Positions 43,010-54,777 of a stretch of 64,000 bases of DNA are shown one piece after another (position 1 is the first letter of the stretch; every line of letters starts with the position of its first letter). Position numbers and translations under genes: made by a program. The notes beneath the pieces were generated by a model that saw only the letters and a program-made list of their open reading frames with translations, searched no databases and had not been told where the DNA came from. Origin of the DNA: Morinoia aosen (Eukaryota > Arthropoda > Malacostraca > Amphipoda > Talitridae); assembly GCA_030386875.1 (NCBI GenBank), contig CM059576.1:19534058-19598057 (forward strand), given 5' to 3'.

Positions 43010-44600
43010 ATCTTTCACTTTTTCCCGATTTTTACCCCACATAAAAAGAGAACAAATGGGAAATGGAAAAAAAGCCTAATTTGAGTTTGTTAGAAATGTT
43101 TTAAGGATTCTAAAACTGTCTTTGCTTTTGTTCTAGCATCAAAACTGAAGGGGGAGTTCCATTTTGAAATATCAATATAAATGAAAAGCACCCAAAATTT
43201 TCCATTTTTTCCCGATTTTGACCCCATATAAAAAGAGAACAAATGGGAAATGAAAAAAAAGGGTAAATCTGAAGGAGATGACAGTTGTCGATTTTGTAAA
43301 TTTCGATGCCTTAGCATAGTTAATTAGATCGAAATAAACAAGTTTTCTTCTATGCACTTTTTGTCTCAAATGAGTATTTTATTAGTTATAGCGGTAAATG
43401 ACTTACCGCAACTCCAGTCTTTGAAGCAGAAAGAAATTCTTGGATCGAGTTGTATGGCAATACTGCAATGGCGTCTCGCTTCCAGCGCTCTGTCTTGAAA
43501 GACGAAACCAAACCTACCGCTATACCTCGATAAATACTCATTTGACGAAAAAAGTGTATAGAATAAAAGTTGTTTATTTCGATGTTATTACCATGTTTCA
43601 AGCAACAAAAATTCGAAAATCGATGAGTAGCTGTTTATTCGAGCGCATTCGTCATCAATGACGAAACTAAACTTATTGCTATAAATCGAAAAATACTCAT
43701 TTGAGACGAAAAAAGAATAGAAGAAAACTTGTTTATTTCGATTCAATTAATTAGGTTCAGGCACCAAAAAGTGGAAAATCGACAACTGTCATCTCCTTCA
43801 GATTTACCAAAAAAAGCCGAATTTGAGTTCGTTAGAAATGTTCCAAGGATTCTAAAACTGTCTTTGCTTATGTTCTAGCATCAAAACTGAAGGAGGAGTT
43901 CCATTTTGAAATATCAATATTAGTGAAATATCAATACCTGAAAAACCAACGTCAAATTTTTGCAAAATCTAAGGCCTCAATCAAAAAAATGAATGGAATC
44001 AATTGTGTTTCTTTTCAAAGGTTACATATCATGGTCAAATTTCATAAGAATCAGACTGAAAATAAAATATTTCATATTGTTGGAAAAAAATGAAACTTTT
44101 TTTTTTAAATAACAATTCACAGTTTGAATATGAAGTTATGTATGGAAATTATCAAAATAAAAATTAAAACTGCATTCTATTACATCAATTGTTCATTGTA
44201 TTACACTTCAACAAACAATTTTGTTTTTTGCTTATACCCAACACTTCTAATTTTCAACATTCATCCTGGAACTAGTTCTCGAGTTTTGATGCTAGAACAA
44301 ATCCAAAGACAGTTTTAGAATCCTTGAAACATTTCTAACAAACTCAAATACGGCTTTTTTCAAATTCGAATTCTTTGAAGAAATATATAGCTCTAAAAAC
44401 AAAAAAGTTGCTGATTTTTGAAATTTCCAAAAATTTTGAAAAAAAAAATTTGAATTTGAAAAAAAACGAATTTGAGTTTGTTAGAAATGTTCCAAGGGTT
44501 CTAAAACTGTCTTTGTTTTTGTTCTAGCATCAAAACTGAAGGAAAAGTTCCAATCTGAAATATCAATAAAAATATACCAAAAACACATTTTTCATCAAAA
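43010..44600. repeat. repeat B cluster
   Basis: A unit with GTTAGAAATGTT, GGATTCTAAAACTGTCTTTG, CTAGCATCAAAACTGAAGG and GTTCCATTTTGAAATATCAA occurs at 43079, 43810 and 44463, and reversed at 44280-44360. Bases 43010-43200 and 43200-43260 begin a tandem duplicate (CCCATATAAAAAGAGAACAA) split by the MITE at 43262. Confidence 0.75.
43262..43808. mobile_element. GGTAAAT-family element, 547 bp
   Basis: Ends GGTAAATCTGAAGGAGATGA and its inverse. AAAAAAAG is duplicated at 43254-43261 and 43809-43816. The arms carry the family body (AACAAGTTTTCTTCTATGCA, GAGTTATAGCGGTA). Inserted in repeat B. Confidence 0.8.
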
Positions 44601-45639
44601 AAAAAAATAAGGCCTAAATCGAAAAAATGACACGAGTAAAAAAGGTTTACTTTCACAAAAGACATATACTGGCCAATTTTCAAACGAATCGGACGAAAAA
44701 AGGTCTCGACCCGGGATGATCTCCTTAATGGATAAAATTTCAAAACAATGATTATATAGAGGTTGCTACTGTCCACTGAACATTCTTTAAATAGTTTTAC
44801 ATCAGTATTTTTACCAGAGTTAAGTGACCATTCATATTTTGCAGACGACGGGCTCAACATGTGTGGAAAAGGTGGAAAAGCTTGGAAGACATACCGGGGA
44901 TAATTTTTGAGTATTGGATGGGCAATTTCCGGAGTATTGGCTCATGTCTCCAGTATTGAATGAGCTATCAATGAGTTTTGGATCCCGTGGTCGGTATTAG
45001 ATAATTTTCTACTATTTCCCATTTGAGATCAAAATATCAATCGGACTCCAGAAATAAGTTCAAAAATACTCGCCACCGATTAATTTAGTATTGGATGCTG
45101 GCTTAGGGAAGGATTTGGGCAGAGTTTATAGATAAAATTGTTCTTATTAATTAGTAATATTTAAAGGATATCATTATCAACACTATATAATAAAACGCCA
45201 GGTGTCTCCATAAATTTAAAAATCAATACATACATATTTTTGTGCGTAATTCCTCCTATGTTATTACAATGGGGATCTGCTTGCTTGGTTGGTATCACAG
45301 ATACCATGCACATGATATGAAACACCTGGCGTCTGCTCACATTTCTTTATAAAGTCTGAAATGTTGTGTGGAAATTAAATATATTGTAAGAAAGTGCAGC
45401 TTATCGCGAGGAGAAGAGATATTGCGAATTTTTAAAAAAATTCTTGGCTAAAAATAATTACTAAATAATAGAACACAGTTACTGCTTGCTTGGTTGGTGC
45501 GTGTGTTTGTCCCCTCAGGGGGACACAACTTTTGTGTCTATGGGAATGAGCGCTCCCAGGGGGACTATGTGCGGTCCCAAGCGAAGTGTTAGGAAAGCCT
45601 TCTTTTCATTGAAATCAAAAACGATTTTTGTTTTGTTAA

Positions 45640-45870
45640 GGACCATCTTTTTTGGTTGACTGCTGTCCTGTTTTCCAGCATTTTCTACTTTTTCTTCAAC
45701 TTTTTTCTTGTTTCATGAACTTCTTTCTTAGCTTACTGTCTCTATCCACCTTGTGCAAACATTCCGTGTTCCCTCAACTCCATACTAAATGGTGCTTTCG
45801 TCCTTCCTCTCATTGAACATCTTAGTTGTGGTAAAGGGAGGCTAAAACTTGCTTATAACCAATCGATTGG
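45640..45870 (-). repeat. dispersed repeat A copy, reverse orientation
   Basis: CTGCTGTCCTGTTTTCCAGC, TTGTTTCATGAACTTCTTTC, CTCAACTCCATACTAAATGG and GTAAAGGGAGGCTAAAAC are the reverse complements of the family landmarks, in reverse order. Confidence 0.75.
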
Positions 45871-46246
45871 GTAGGCAATTACTGAGTATTTGCTGCTATA
45901 TCCAATATCGGGTAATATTCTGTTATTTTCTATTTCAGATAAAAATATCGATCTGATATTGGAAATAAGTTCAGACAATATTGGCCACTGATTAATTTAG
46001 TATTGGATAATGATTAGGGGAATGATTGGCTGCTGCGCTTATTAATCTAATTATTATTAATAAGTAATGAAAATTAATTGAAATGAACTTCATCAGAAAT
46101 AATGGTCATTATTTTGTACAGAAACTGACTATAATATTAATTAATATATTATCAATTTGATTTATCCGTAGGAAATAAACGATTCATTGGAACATTTAAT
46201 AATTTCTTGCCCGGTTTCTGTACCAGAACTTACCTTGCGTCTTGAC

Positions 46247-46470
46247 TAAATATATATATATATATATGGGCAGCTTTATATATCTTCTTCCAATCAAAAA
46301 TCCAGTAAAAAATTCAATAACAAATCGAGTTACAAAACCAATGACAAATTCAATCACAAATCCAATCACTGATCCAATCAGAATCCAATGTAAAATTTAA
46401 TCACAAATCCAGTCCGAAATCCAATGATAAATCCAATCACAAATGCAGTAGCAAATCTATCAAAAATTAT
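46247..46470 (+). repeat. (TA)n and CAATCACAAATC tandem tract
   Basis: A (TA)10-like run at 46247-46267 is followed by about ten imperfect 12-17 base AATCCAATCACAAATC units up to 46460. Confidence 0.75.
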
Positions 46471-46689
46471 ACCTGAACACCAATCTATCACTTAGTCAGC
46501 ATCCAATACAAAATTAATCTGTTGCCAATATATCCTGAATTTATTTCCAATATCAAATCGATATTTCCATCTTGAATAAAAAATTTCAGGATATCCAATA
46601 CTGGACACGGATGCCAATACTCACTGATTATCCATTCAATAATGAACGCATGAGTTGAAACACAGTAATTGCCCATCCATTACAGAAAG

Positions 46690-47000
46690 CAGAAGCCAAT
46701 ACTCAGTAATTACCTATTCAATACTGGACGCAGGCGCCAATACTCAGTAATTGCCCATCCAATACTGGACGCAGGTGCCAATACTCAGAAATTGCCCATC
46801 CAATACTGGACGCAGGAGCCAATACTCAGTGATTAACCATCCAATACTGGACGCAGGAGCCAATACTCAGTAATTGCCCATCCAATACTGGACGCAGGAG
46901 CCAATACTCAGTAATTGCCCAACCAATACTGTACGCAGATGCCAATACTCAGAAATTGCCCATCCAATACTGGACGCAGGAAGGAGCCAATACTCGGAGT
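46690..47000 (+). repeat. 41-bp minisatellite, about seven copies
   Basis: The unit is CCAATACTCAGTAATTGCCC + ATCCAATACTGGACGCAGGAG, with small changes and one 4-base insertion in the last copy. An inverted scatter of the same words is at 49483-49640. Confidence 0.92.
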
Positions 47001-47164
47001 TTAAGTATTTCGTAAGAACTCATCGCAAGCACGAAGTTTCGGCTGTGAAGAAGTCTGCGAAATGAGGCACTGGAGCGGAGGAAATTTCTAGACCCGCACT
47101 TTGGGGTGTTGACATGGATGATAGAGGTGACATCACTTCTGCCCCCGCTGTACGCACGACTACA

Positions 47165-47906
47165 TAGCGGTCTGTGGTGATGGCTGCTGGGTACAGCGGG
47201 GGCTGTGGTGAGGGCTACTGGGTACAGCGGGGGCTGTGGTGAGGGCTGCCGGGGTCAGCGGGGGCTGTGGTGAGGGCTGTCGGCTACAGAAGATGCTGTG
47301 GTGAGGGCTGCCAGGTACAGCGGGGGCTGTGGTGAGGGCTGCCGGGTACAGCGGGGCTGTGGTGAGGGCTGTTCGGTTCAGCGAGGGCGGTGGTGAGGGC
47401 TTCCGGGGTCAGCGGGGGCTGTGGTGAGGGCTGCCGGGTACAGCGGGGGCTGTGGTGAGAGCTGCCGGGTACAGCGGGGGCTGTGGTGAGGGCTGCCGGG
47501 TACAGCGGGGGCTGTGGTGAGGGGCTGCCGGGTACAGCGGGGGCTGTGGTGAAGGCTGCCGGGTAAAGCGGGGGCTGTGGTGAGGGCTGCTGGGTTCAGC
47601 GGGGGCTGTGGTGAGGGCTGCCGGGGTCATCGGGGGCTGTGGTGAGGGCTGCTGGGTTCAGCGGGGGTGGTGGTGAGGGCTTCCGGGGTCAGTGGGGGCT
47701 GTGGTGAGGGCTGCCGGGTACAGCGGGGCTGTGGTGAGAGTTGCTGGGTTCAGCGGGGGCGGTGGTGAGGGCTGCTGGGTTCAGCGGGGGCTGTGGTGAG
47801 GGCTGCCGGGTACAGCGGGGGCTGTGGTGAGGGCTGCCGGGTACAGCGGGGGCTGTGGTGAGGGCTGCCGGGTACAGCGGGGGCTGTGGTGAGGGCTGCC
47901 GGGTAG
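47165..47906 (+). repeat. GC-rich 31-bp minisatellite, about 24 copies
   Basis: The unit CTGTGGTGAGGGCTGCCGGG + TACAGCGGGGG. The plus strand is strongly G-rich with four G-runs per unit, so quadruplex formation is likely. A few copies vary (TTCAGCG, GGTCAGCG). The 31-base period shifts frame each copy, so long minus-strand Pro/His/Ser frames here are not proteins. Confidence 0.95.
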
Positions 47907-48438
47907 CACAGACTCCAATCTCGCAGGATTTCTACCCCGCCCAGCCCTCTCCTTCCACCTCCAAGCAGCTACAGCACCACCTCCAAGTAGCTACAGAAAT
48001 GTTAGGTTAAATTAATTTAGGTTAGGTTAAGTTAAGTTAAGTTAGGTTAAGAGGTTAGGTTATGTTACGTAAGGTTGGGTTAGGTTAGGCCAAGTTCAGT
48101 TAGTTTAAGGTTAACTTTAAAAAGTTTAAAAATGCCTGTTTTTGCGTGCCGAGATGGAGGGTCGAATAGCCAAACACCAGCGGTCGTTGTAAAATCTTAT
48201 TATAATGAATTAATACAGGTTAACTTTGGTATTCCGCTGTAGTATCTACTTACTAAGTACTTGTAGTGTTTATAATGTAGTGATTAATAATAACTGTATA
48301 ACGAACAGATAGGTTAATGAACCTCAGAATTAATACATAGTTAAATAAATGGCGCGAATGGCAACTTCATGTAGCAACACGGAGGTGGAGGGAGAGGGCT
48401 GGGCGGGGTAGAAATCCTGCGAGATTGGAGTCTGTGCT
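47907..48438. mobile_element. 532-bp TIR element inserted in the minisatellite
   Basis: Arms 47907-47964 and 48381-48438 are near-perfect inverses (AGCACAGACTCCAATCTCGC...). The minisatellite unit stops at GCCGGGT on the left and restarts at GCCGGGT on the right, a 7-base duplication. The middle has a TTAGGTTA-rich tract (48001-48110) and A+T-rich sequence. Confidence 0.75.
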
Positions 48439-48535
48439 GCCGGGTAAAGCGGGGGCTGTGGTGAGGGCTGCTGGGTTCAGCGGGGGCTGTGGTGAGGGCT
48501 GCCGATGTCAGCGGGGGCTGTGCCCGTTTCTCTTT
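48439..48535 (+). repeat. continuation of the 31-bp minisatellite
   Basis: Three further units (CGGGGGCTGTGGTGAGGGCT) after the inserted element, showing that the array was once continuous. Confidence 0.9.
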
Positions 48536-49482
48536 CAGGTGGTGGTGTTTGTAGCCGCTGTAAGCGGTATAAAATTTGATTTTCAATCAGTTTGGAAACT
48601 TTTGAAAGTAATTCTTAGGTTCATACTTACATATGTTCCATTCTAAGTTTACTGAGCACAGAAGCTGAGCCATAAAATGTAGCCATAATTGAAATAGAAA
48701 TAATGAAATAAAACGATGAATCGCTCTAAACATCCGAGAACAACCTGAACTCAATAGCACCAATTATTCTTATCCGTTGCTAATTACCTTGTTGATATTA
48801 TTGCTCCCGTGTATTTTATAAAAAATACTGTTCATGTTCTTTAATTCCAACTTTGCGGACCGTTAACTGAAGATACGTTTCATTGAACTGGCTTCTTTTA
48901 AATTTATAGGTCTTCAAATGTTCACTTGATATGATTTCAATACGTGGAGCTTTCCTCGTTTTTGGGATTCGTTATATCCATTTACTACTCTTCGATACAT
49001 CGATAACAACAACTTTTAGTTTAGTTAAAGCTAAATTTCCAAAGTTTGTTCATGTTTTCTTGCGAGTAACTACTTTGCTGGCAACACTGCGATCACACGC
49101 GCATTTTGATAAGATTTAAAAATAACACGGTTACCCAGGTTGTTTATCCGATTTTACTTACCCAATCCGTTTAGTACGTACGGACAACTTTTGAAAAAAT
49201 TGTCTTTAAATCAGTGTAAAGTACACTTTCTCTGTGGGTCCTGGTGAACAATTTCATGTCATTGTTTCTAAAGTTTTTGAATTAAGAAAAAACATATCAT
49301 TTGTATATTCAGTGTCTGGGTATTGGAATCGACTAATTCATGTTCAGGCGTTTTGTCGTTATAAACGTTTGAAGTTTCTTCTTTAACATATTTGCAGCCG
49401 CAAGGCTAAGAAACTTTGGAACTTAGATGCGCTGGTTAGGTAAGCCTGCGATGCGTCAACATGTGTAATAGTTAATTTTCAG
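48536..49482. other. no gene seen
   Basis: A+T-rich; frames up to about 62 codons without recognisable content. Confidence 0.35.
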
Positions 49483-49640
49483 TACTGGCTCCTGCGTTCG
49501 GTATTGGATCGGCGGTTTTCAGTATTGGCCCCACATGCCAAAACTCAGCAGTGTTTACCCCAGCTACTTATCCAATACTGGATGGAAGAGTCAATACTTG
49601 GTAATTTCCTACACAATACTGGTGTAGAAAACGGGGAAAT
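49483..49640 (-). repeat. inverted, degenerate copies of the 41-bp unit
   Basis: AGTACTGGCTCCTGCGTTCG, GTATTGGATCGGCGG, CAGTATTGGCCCCACATGCC and, in the opposite sense, CCAATACTGGATGGAAGAGT. Same words as 46690-47000; suggests a second end of a related element. Confidence 0.55.
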
Positions 49641-49906
49641 TTCCCCTCGTATAAATTACAACTGCTCGTATTCATTCCAGACGTTGGCATTGCAGTAGAC
49701 TCAACGCCACTTCAGCTTGGTTTTCGAGGCGCTCATGATATGCTCGTCTGCGTTGAACCTTTTATGTTCACAGCGCAGCAGAGCTCCTACCGCGCGTACG
49801 ACTGCGCAGCAAGTTCGGGACAGGGCGCCAATACCAGCATCGGGTGACGCGCCGTACTCTAAAAAAGTAAGTTCGGGACAGTGCTGGATAAGAGGCAGCG
49901 AGCACC

Positions 49907-50302
49907 GTGAAAAAACCGTGTCTCTGGCTGTCCAATTTACCGAGTGGCAGCGGTTATAAGTATGTGCCGTGTTGTGTACTGTGTAGTACTATGTTAAGGT
50001 ACAGCGTTGGTGGTGTCTCTACGTTCACTGTTGAGATCACGGCTACATCTTCTGCTGCTACGGCCATTGTTGAGATCACGGCTAAATCTTCTGCTGCTAC
50101 GGCCATTGTTGAGATCACGGCTACATCTTCTGCTGCTACGGCCATTGTTGAGATCACAGCTACATCTTCTGCTACGGATACTGTTAAGGTCACGGCTACA
50201 TCTGCTGCTGCTATGGTGGAACGGTTACACCTGCCGCTCCTACGCTATAAGTTCACCAAACGTAGATCTTTGTGGAGGCATTCAGCCAGCGCGATGAGCT
50301 AA
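49907..50302 (+). CDS. hypothetical protein with 13-residue Ala/Thr/Ser repeats
   Basis: A 131-codon frame has four copies of VEITATSSAATAI (39-bp DNA unit, 50027-50185), then TVKVTATSAAAMVERLHLPL and a basic tail (YKFTKRRSLWRHSASAMS). The array keeps frames open on both strands, so openness proves little. The surrounding 49720-50420 is GC-richer than the flanks. No signal peptide or known domain. It could equally be a non-coding minisatellite. Confidence 0.3.
   Translation: MKKPCLWLSNLPSGSGYKYVPCCVLCSTMLRYSVGGVSTFTVEITATSSAATAIVEITAKSSAATAIVEITATSSAATAIVEITATSSATDTVKVTATSAAAMVERLHLPLLRYKFTKRRSLWRHSASAMS
50027..50200 (+). repeat. 39-bp minisatellite
   Basis: The unit GTTGAGATCACGGCTACATC + TTCTGCTGCTACGGCCATT, four copies and a degraded one. 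Confidence 0.92.
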
Positions 50303-51136
50303 ATCCATTCGGTCTGCGCTGGGAGAGGGTCTTCTCGGCACGCGGGAACCACTTCGGGACTCCTCGTGGGACGACTCTCGACAGAGGTTGGTTGGAGAGG
50401 TAGTGGGCGCTACTAGCTCTGACCATTCGTTGTGAGGCCTTACGAGCAATTGTAATTGTCCCGCAAATTGAGTGAGAACCCATAAAAAATTTATACGGCA
50501 ACTTGTATTTCATCGAAGTGATCTCGTTACGTTCTCCTGTCAAATTTGACTATTCATTTTAGATGAGATCTCGTCGGTATAACGTGATTTTCATTGAAAT
50601 TCGGAAATGCGTAAGTGCGTAAACCTAAAGTATTTTTGGGAATATCATTTCTTTTAAATGTAACTTGCGGTACATCTCTACATTGCGTAGGTCATGCTCC
50701 GTAAGTCGCAGGCTATAATGCGTGATTTTCCTTAACAGGTTGCCGTTTCTTGGGAAACTTCGGGGTACTGGAAAGGGGGTCGTATTCCGTTCTCTACCCA
50801 TTGAGAGCGGAACCCTCCGACCGGCTGGGGTATCGGCCCGGGAACCAGCCAAGTTCAACTTACTTTAATAAACTCTGTTCTCGTGAGCTGTCATTACTGG
50901 CCCATTCTGAATTATTTTCATGAGAGGGGGGGGGGGGGTATGGGCAAATTTAAAATTTTTTAGGGCTCTGAACGTCCATTTAAATGTTCTAAACATGTTG
51001 TGAATCCCTCCGAGCTTATTTCGCTCCTGATGTATTTTTTATTAATTTTTGAAGTTTCATGAAAATAAACGTTCGGTCTCTTTAAGCTCATTTGATGATA
51101 AGCATCTTATTAGTTGAAAAACATATTGAACTTGAA
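50303..51136. other. no gene seen
   Basis: Some GC-richer sequence to 50870, then A+T-rich with a G-run at 50927-50938. Small frames only. Confidence 0.35.
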
Positions 51137-51375
51137 CTTGAAATTGAGGGCTGACAGCGTCGGGGCCTTTGCAATGGCCTACAATTCCCTCCACAATTTT
51201 CACACAAAGAGTTCTGCGCCTGGTACCAGACTTGTCTACTAAACTACTCAGGATCTACCAATCCTTGTCACAAGCTGCCATTGGACGGCATCACTGGGAT
51301 ATCCAGTGTGTCAAAACACCATCCTCAGGCATATTGGGTCATTACTGACCACTTTACCTGACTGGCTCATTCCAG

Positions 51376-54300
51376 TCATTGTATCTTACTCCAGGCACGC
51401 ACAAGAAACATTTTCATAGCTTCAATGATACTCAAACTACACTCCTGATCCAATCCAGCATGACAGCTCATCCCGCAATCATCTTCAGCACATCTGGCAT
51501 ACCACCCATTCTCTCCATACTGCTCAAGCACCACACTCACGAAACTTTTTCTCTCCTGCTCATACCTACTACATTCCAGCACAAAATGCTCAATTGTTTC
51601 CTCTACTCCACTAATACACTGCCGACATAATCTGTCATTAGTCTCATTCCACCTCCATGTACGTCTGTTCACACTGAATGACTTACATCTCACGGCTAAC
51701 AAGAGTTGACTTCCAAAACTACCATCATAGAACATCTCAAACTTAGGTGCTTCCTTTTCCGTATACCAGTCAAGTGTAGGCTTCCGCATCATGCTAAGCT
51801 TCCACTAATTCAATCCATACTCTTTTGTTTGCCTCGCAATCTCTTTCTTCCACCTCTTGGAGTCCCACTCAGGCCCTACACCTCCAGCATTTATTAAACT
51901 CCAGTCATCTACAGGTCTCCCTATTCTAACATGAATAATCTTTTGCATACTAAGTTTCCTTGCATGCCCCCAGCACACTTTCTCCCAATAGCTAACACTC
52001 AGATTCCATTCAAAAATTCGCTTTACCCATCTGCTATTCTGCATTCTTTCAATTCTCACCTTATAATTCAGCACTGCTTTCATCATTCTTTCTGAAAATA
52101 GGCTCCACCCAAGGTCACCTCTAATGGCTTCTGTAGCTGTCCATTTCGGAGCACCCAATGCTAACCGTCCTACCTTATTTTTTATCACATCCAGCTTTTC
52201 AAGATCACTTCCATTCCAAGCAAGAGCACTCATACCATACATGACACTAGGTACAACAACATACTTCCACATTCCTCTCACACATTCGTACTTGTTTGTT
52301 CTGTACCTGGCCACACTAGTTAACCTTCCACTCCACAGCATAGCTTTTGCCACATTTTCACCCTTAGTTCTAGTGCATCCATCTTCACTTATCATACAAC
52401 CTAGATATTTGTATTCATTTGTTCTACCTATTCTGATTTCTCCAATATTCCACAGTCTGTCTCTATCTGTCTCATCACTATTTATAACCATAACCTACTT
52501 TTGTCGGCACCAAAGTTCATCTTGAAATCTGTACTATATCCATTCACAATGTCAAGCATCCTTTGCAGTTCATGTCCACATTCACTAACCACAACCACAT
52601 CATCAGCATACAACAAACAGCTCAGTCTCTCATTACCAACTTTCAGTCCTAAGCCACTCCTTCTCAGTCGAACTGCTAATTCTTCTGTGTACAATCCAAA
52701 CAACAGGGGAGACAGAGTACAGCCTTTTCTCACTCCTCTAACCCTTCTCGCTGGCCCTATTCCCAAATTTCCTAACCTGTATATTGCGCTTGTGTTCTCA
52801 TACAGTCTTGGTAGAATTTTTATAATTTTTCTGCTGAACCCAACTTTTCTCAAAACTTCAAAGAGCCTAACCCGATCCACTCTTTCATACGCCTTTTCGA
52901 TATCCAGGAATGCTAAATATACCTTCTTATCATCCTTCCTCATTCGCTCAATTATTTTACTCACTACAAACAGATTATCCTACCCACGTCTATCTTGCCT
53001 AAATCCATTCTGTTTTTCACTTAGGACTCCTAATTCCTCGACTAAGTTTTTCATTCTCTCATTCAAAATACCACAAAAGATCTTACATATAGTGTCACCC
53101 AGTGCAATTGGTCTGTAATTTTTAAGTTCTTTCATACTCTCATGTCCACCCTTATGCAACAGAACTACATTACTCTTGTTCCAGTCATCCGGTACTCTTT
53201 CACTCTTCCATATCTCATCAAATAAACATTTCAGCATACTGACTACACTCTCTCCACCACATTTATAGAACTCATTTGGGATCTTATCAGGGCCACATGC
53301 CTTACCATTTTTCACTTTCTTCAAAAAACTTACAATCTCTTTACAAGTGATTTCGTCTTCCATTTGCATTTCACGTTCATTAATCAGAAAATTTACTGGT
53401 TCTTCATCTGTAACCTGCTCATTCATTCCACCAATGTCCTCCCAGTATTCTTCAACTGCTTTCACCATTTGCATCTTATCTTGCACACTGCAACCATTGA
53501 CTACTAATTCATCAACTTGAACTTCACTACCTCTATCGTTATACCAATCTTTTATTCCATCCGGACCTTTCTTTCTTAGATTTTCAACTTGGTGTCTCTC
53601 CTCTTTAATTAACTCTAGCCTCAATAATCATTCTCCTTACTTTCTTCTGCTGGTCCTTGTACTCATTCCATGCACTCTGCCATTCATCCTCAGTAATTCT
53701 GTTTCTTTCATACATTTTCCTCATACTGCGTTGTTTCTTATCCAAAGTCTTTCTTCTCATTCGTTCTTCCTTTATCTCACTTGTAAACCACCTGGCATTC
53801 CCTGTCCCTTTCCTACATTTTATTCAACCAATCTTTTGCTCTGCCACATCATACAAGGTTATTGCAATCTCACCATTTGGGTCATTTGCATTTTCACACC
53901 TGTTCCAGTTACACCTACTCAATTCATTTTTAAATTCTTCCCAGTTTGCCATTTTTATCTGCCGACTTTCTTTCACACTACTGACCTGCATTGACTCCTT
54001 TCTACCCCAGTTATATTCAAGCACAAGCATTTTATGGTCACTATCAATATCAAAATCATCTTCATCTACAAACATTTCATTGACACACTCGCTAGCTCTA
54101 CTATTCACAATCATATAGTCAATTACAGTTTTCCATTCCCTGCTTTGTTATGTATGCAAGCCATTTCCTATTGTGACATTCAGGTTTTCAATTTAATTCT
54201 CATCACAAAAATCTATCAATTTTTGTCCATTTGCATTCACCGGCTCACCAAGTATACCAACATGGCTATTCATGTCACCCATCACAATCAGAGGGCACCT

Positions 54301-54777
54301 GGAGTGTTCTCGTACAATCCTTGTTAGTATTTCATACTTTCTTACATTCTCTTCATGAGCTAAAATCCCATCAGTTGTCATTTAACATACAATCACAACA
54401 ATACATTCTCTGGCAAGAATTCTTTCACACTTAATTGCTAACAAATCTTCACTTTCAGGTTCAATTCCAACAAGAAGTTCCTCTAATTTCCAATTTAGAG
54501 CATTCTTTACAATCAGACCAACTCCACAACCTCTTTTTTGCCAACTTACACGCCCTTTTCCTATCATATGATACTTATTCTCCTTACATGTTAAACTGAC
54601 TCTATCCCGCATTTGAGTCTCTACTACACCAACACAATCCAATTTTCCATTCTCAAATTCTACTACAAGGTCATCTAACTTCTCTGCATTCCATCCACGC
54701 ACATTTATACTTCCAAACCTTACAACACAATTGGAAAATTCAAGACATTCCCCACTTTTGCTCTGACAGATTTTCAT
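51376..54777 (-). pseudogene. non-LTR ORF2: APE endonuclease, RT, C-terminal zinc knuckle
   Basis: From the ATG at 54777: RFGSINVRGWNAEKL, LDCVGVVETQMRD, IVMGDMNSHVG, VIDYMIVNS and DIDSDHKMLVLE are the APE endonuclease boxes in order. RT follows: NGKACGPDKIPNEFYKCGG, ELKNYRPIALGDTICKIF, AFLDIEKAYERVDR (motif A), GVRKGCTLSPLLFGLYTEEL, SCLLYADDVVVVSE (YADD, near 52590) and NEYKYLGCMISEDG. The end has CRQCISGVEETIEHFVLECS, a CCHC-like knuckle. In-frame stops at about 54380, 54191, 54143, 52978 and 51806, and a 1-bp loss near 52493, disable it. Otherwise full length. Confidence 0.88.

Larger units (their letters stand above)
44880..47010. mobile_element. foldback-like element with subterminal tandem repeats
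   Basis: The left side (44905-45070) has GAGTATTGGATGGGCAATTT and CGGAGTATTGGCTC; the right side has the inverse as a long 41-bp array (46690-47000). Both flanks of the middle carry ATTAATTTAGTATTGGAT. Inverted tandem ends are typical of foldback elements. Borders are approximate and no target duplication was established. A repeat A copy sits inside (45640-45870). Confidence 0.45.

Noticed and set aside
47409..47630. Pro/His/Ser-rich protein on the minus strand
   Set aside because: Translation of a 31-bp minisatellite whose frame shifts with each copy.
48001..48110. Interstitial telomere (TTAGG)n
   Set aside because: GTTAGGTTA words are irregular, with TTAAG and TTATG variants; this is a degenerate simple repeat inside a TIR element.
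52124..54434. Plus-strand frames of 130-205 codons
   Set aside because: Antisense shadows of the endonuclease and RT coding strand.
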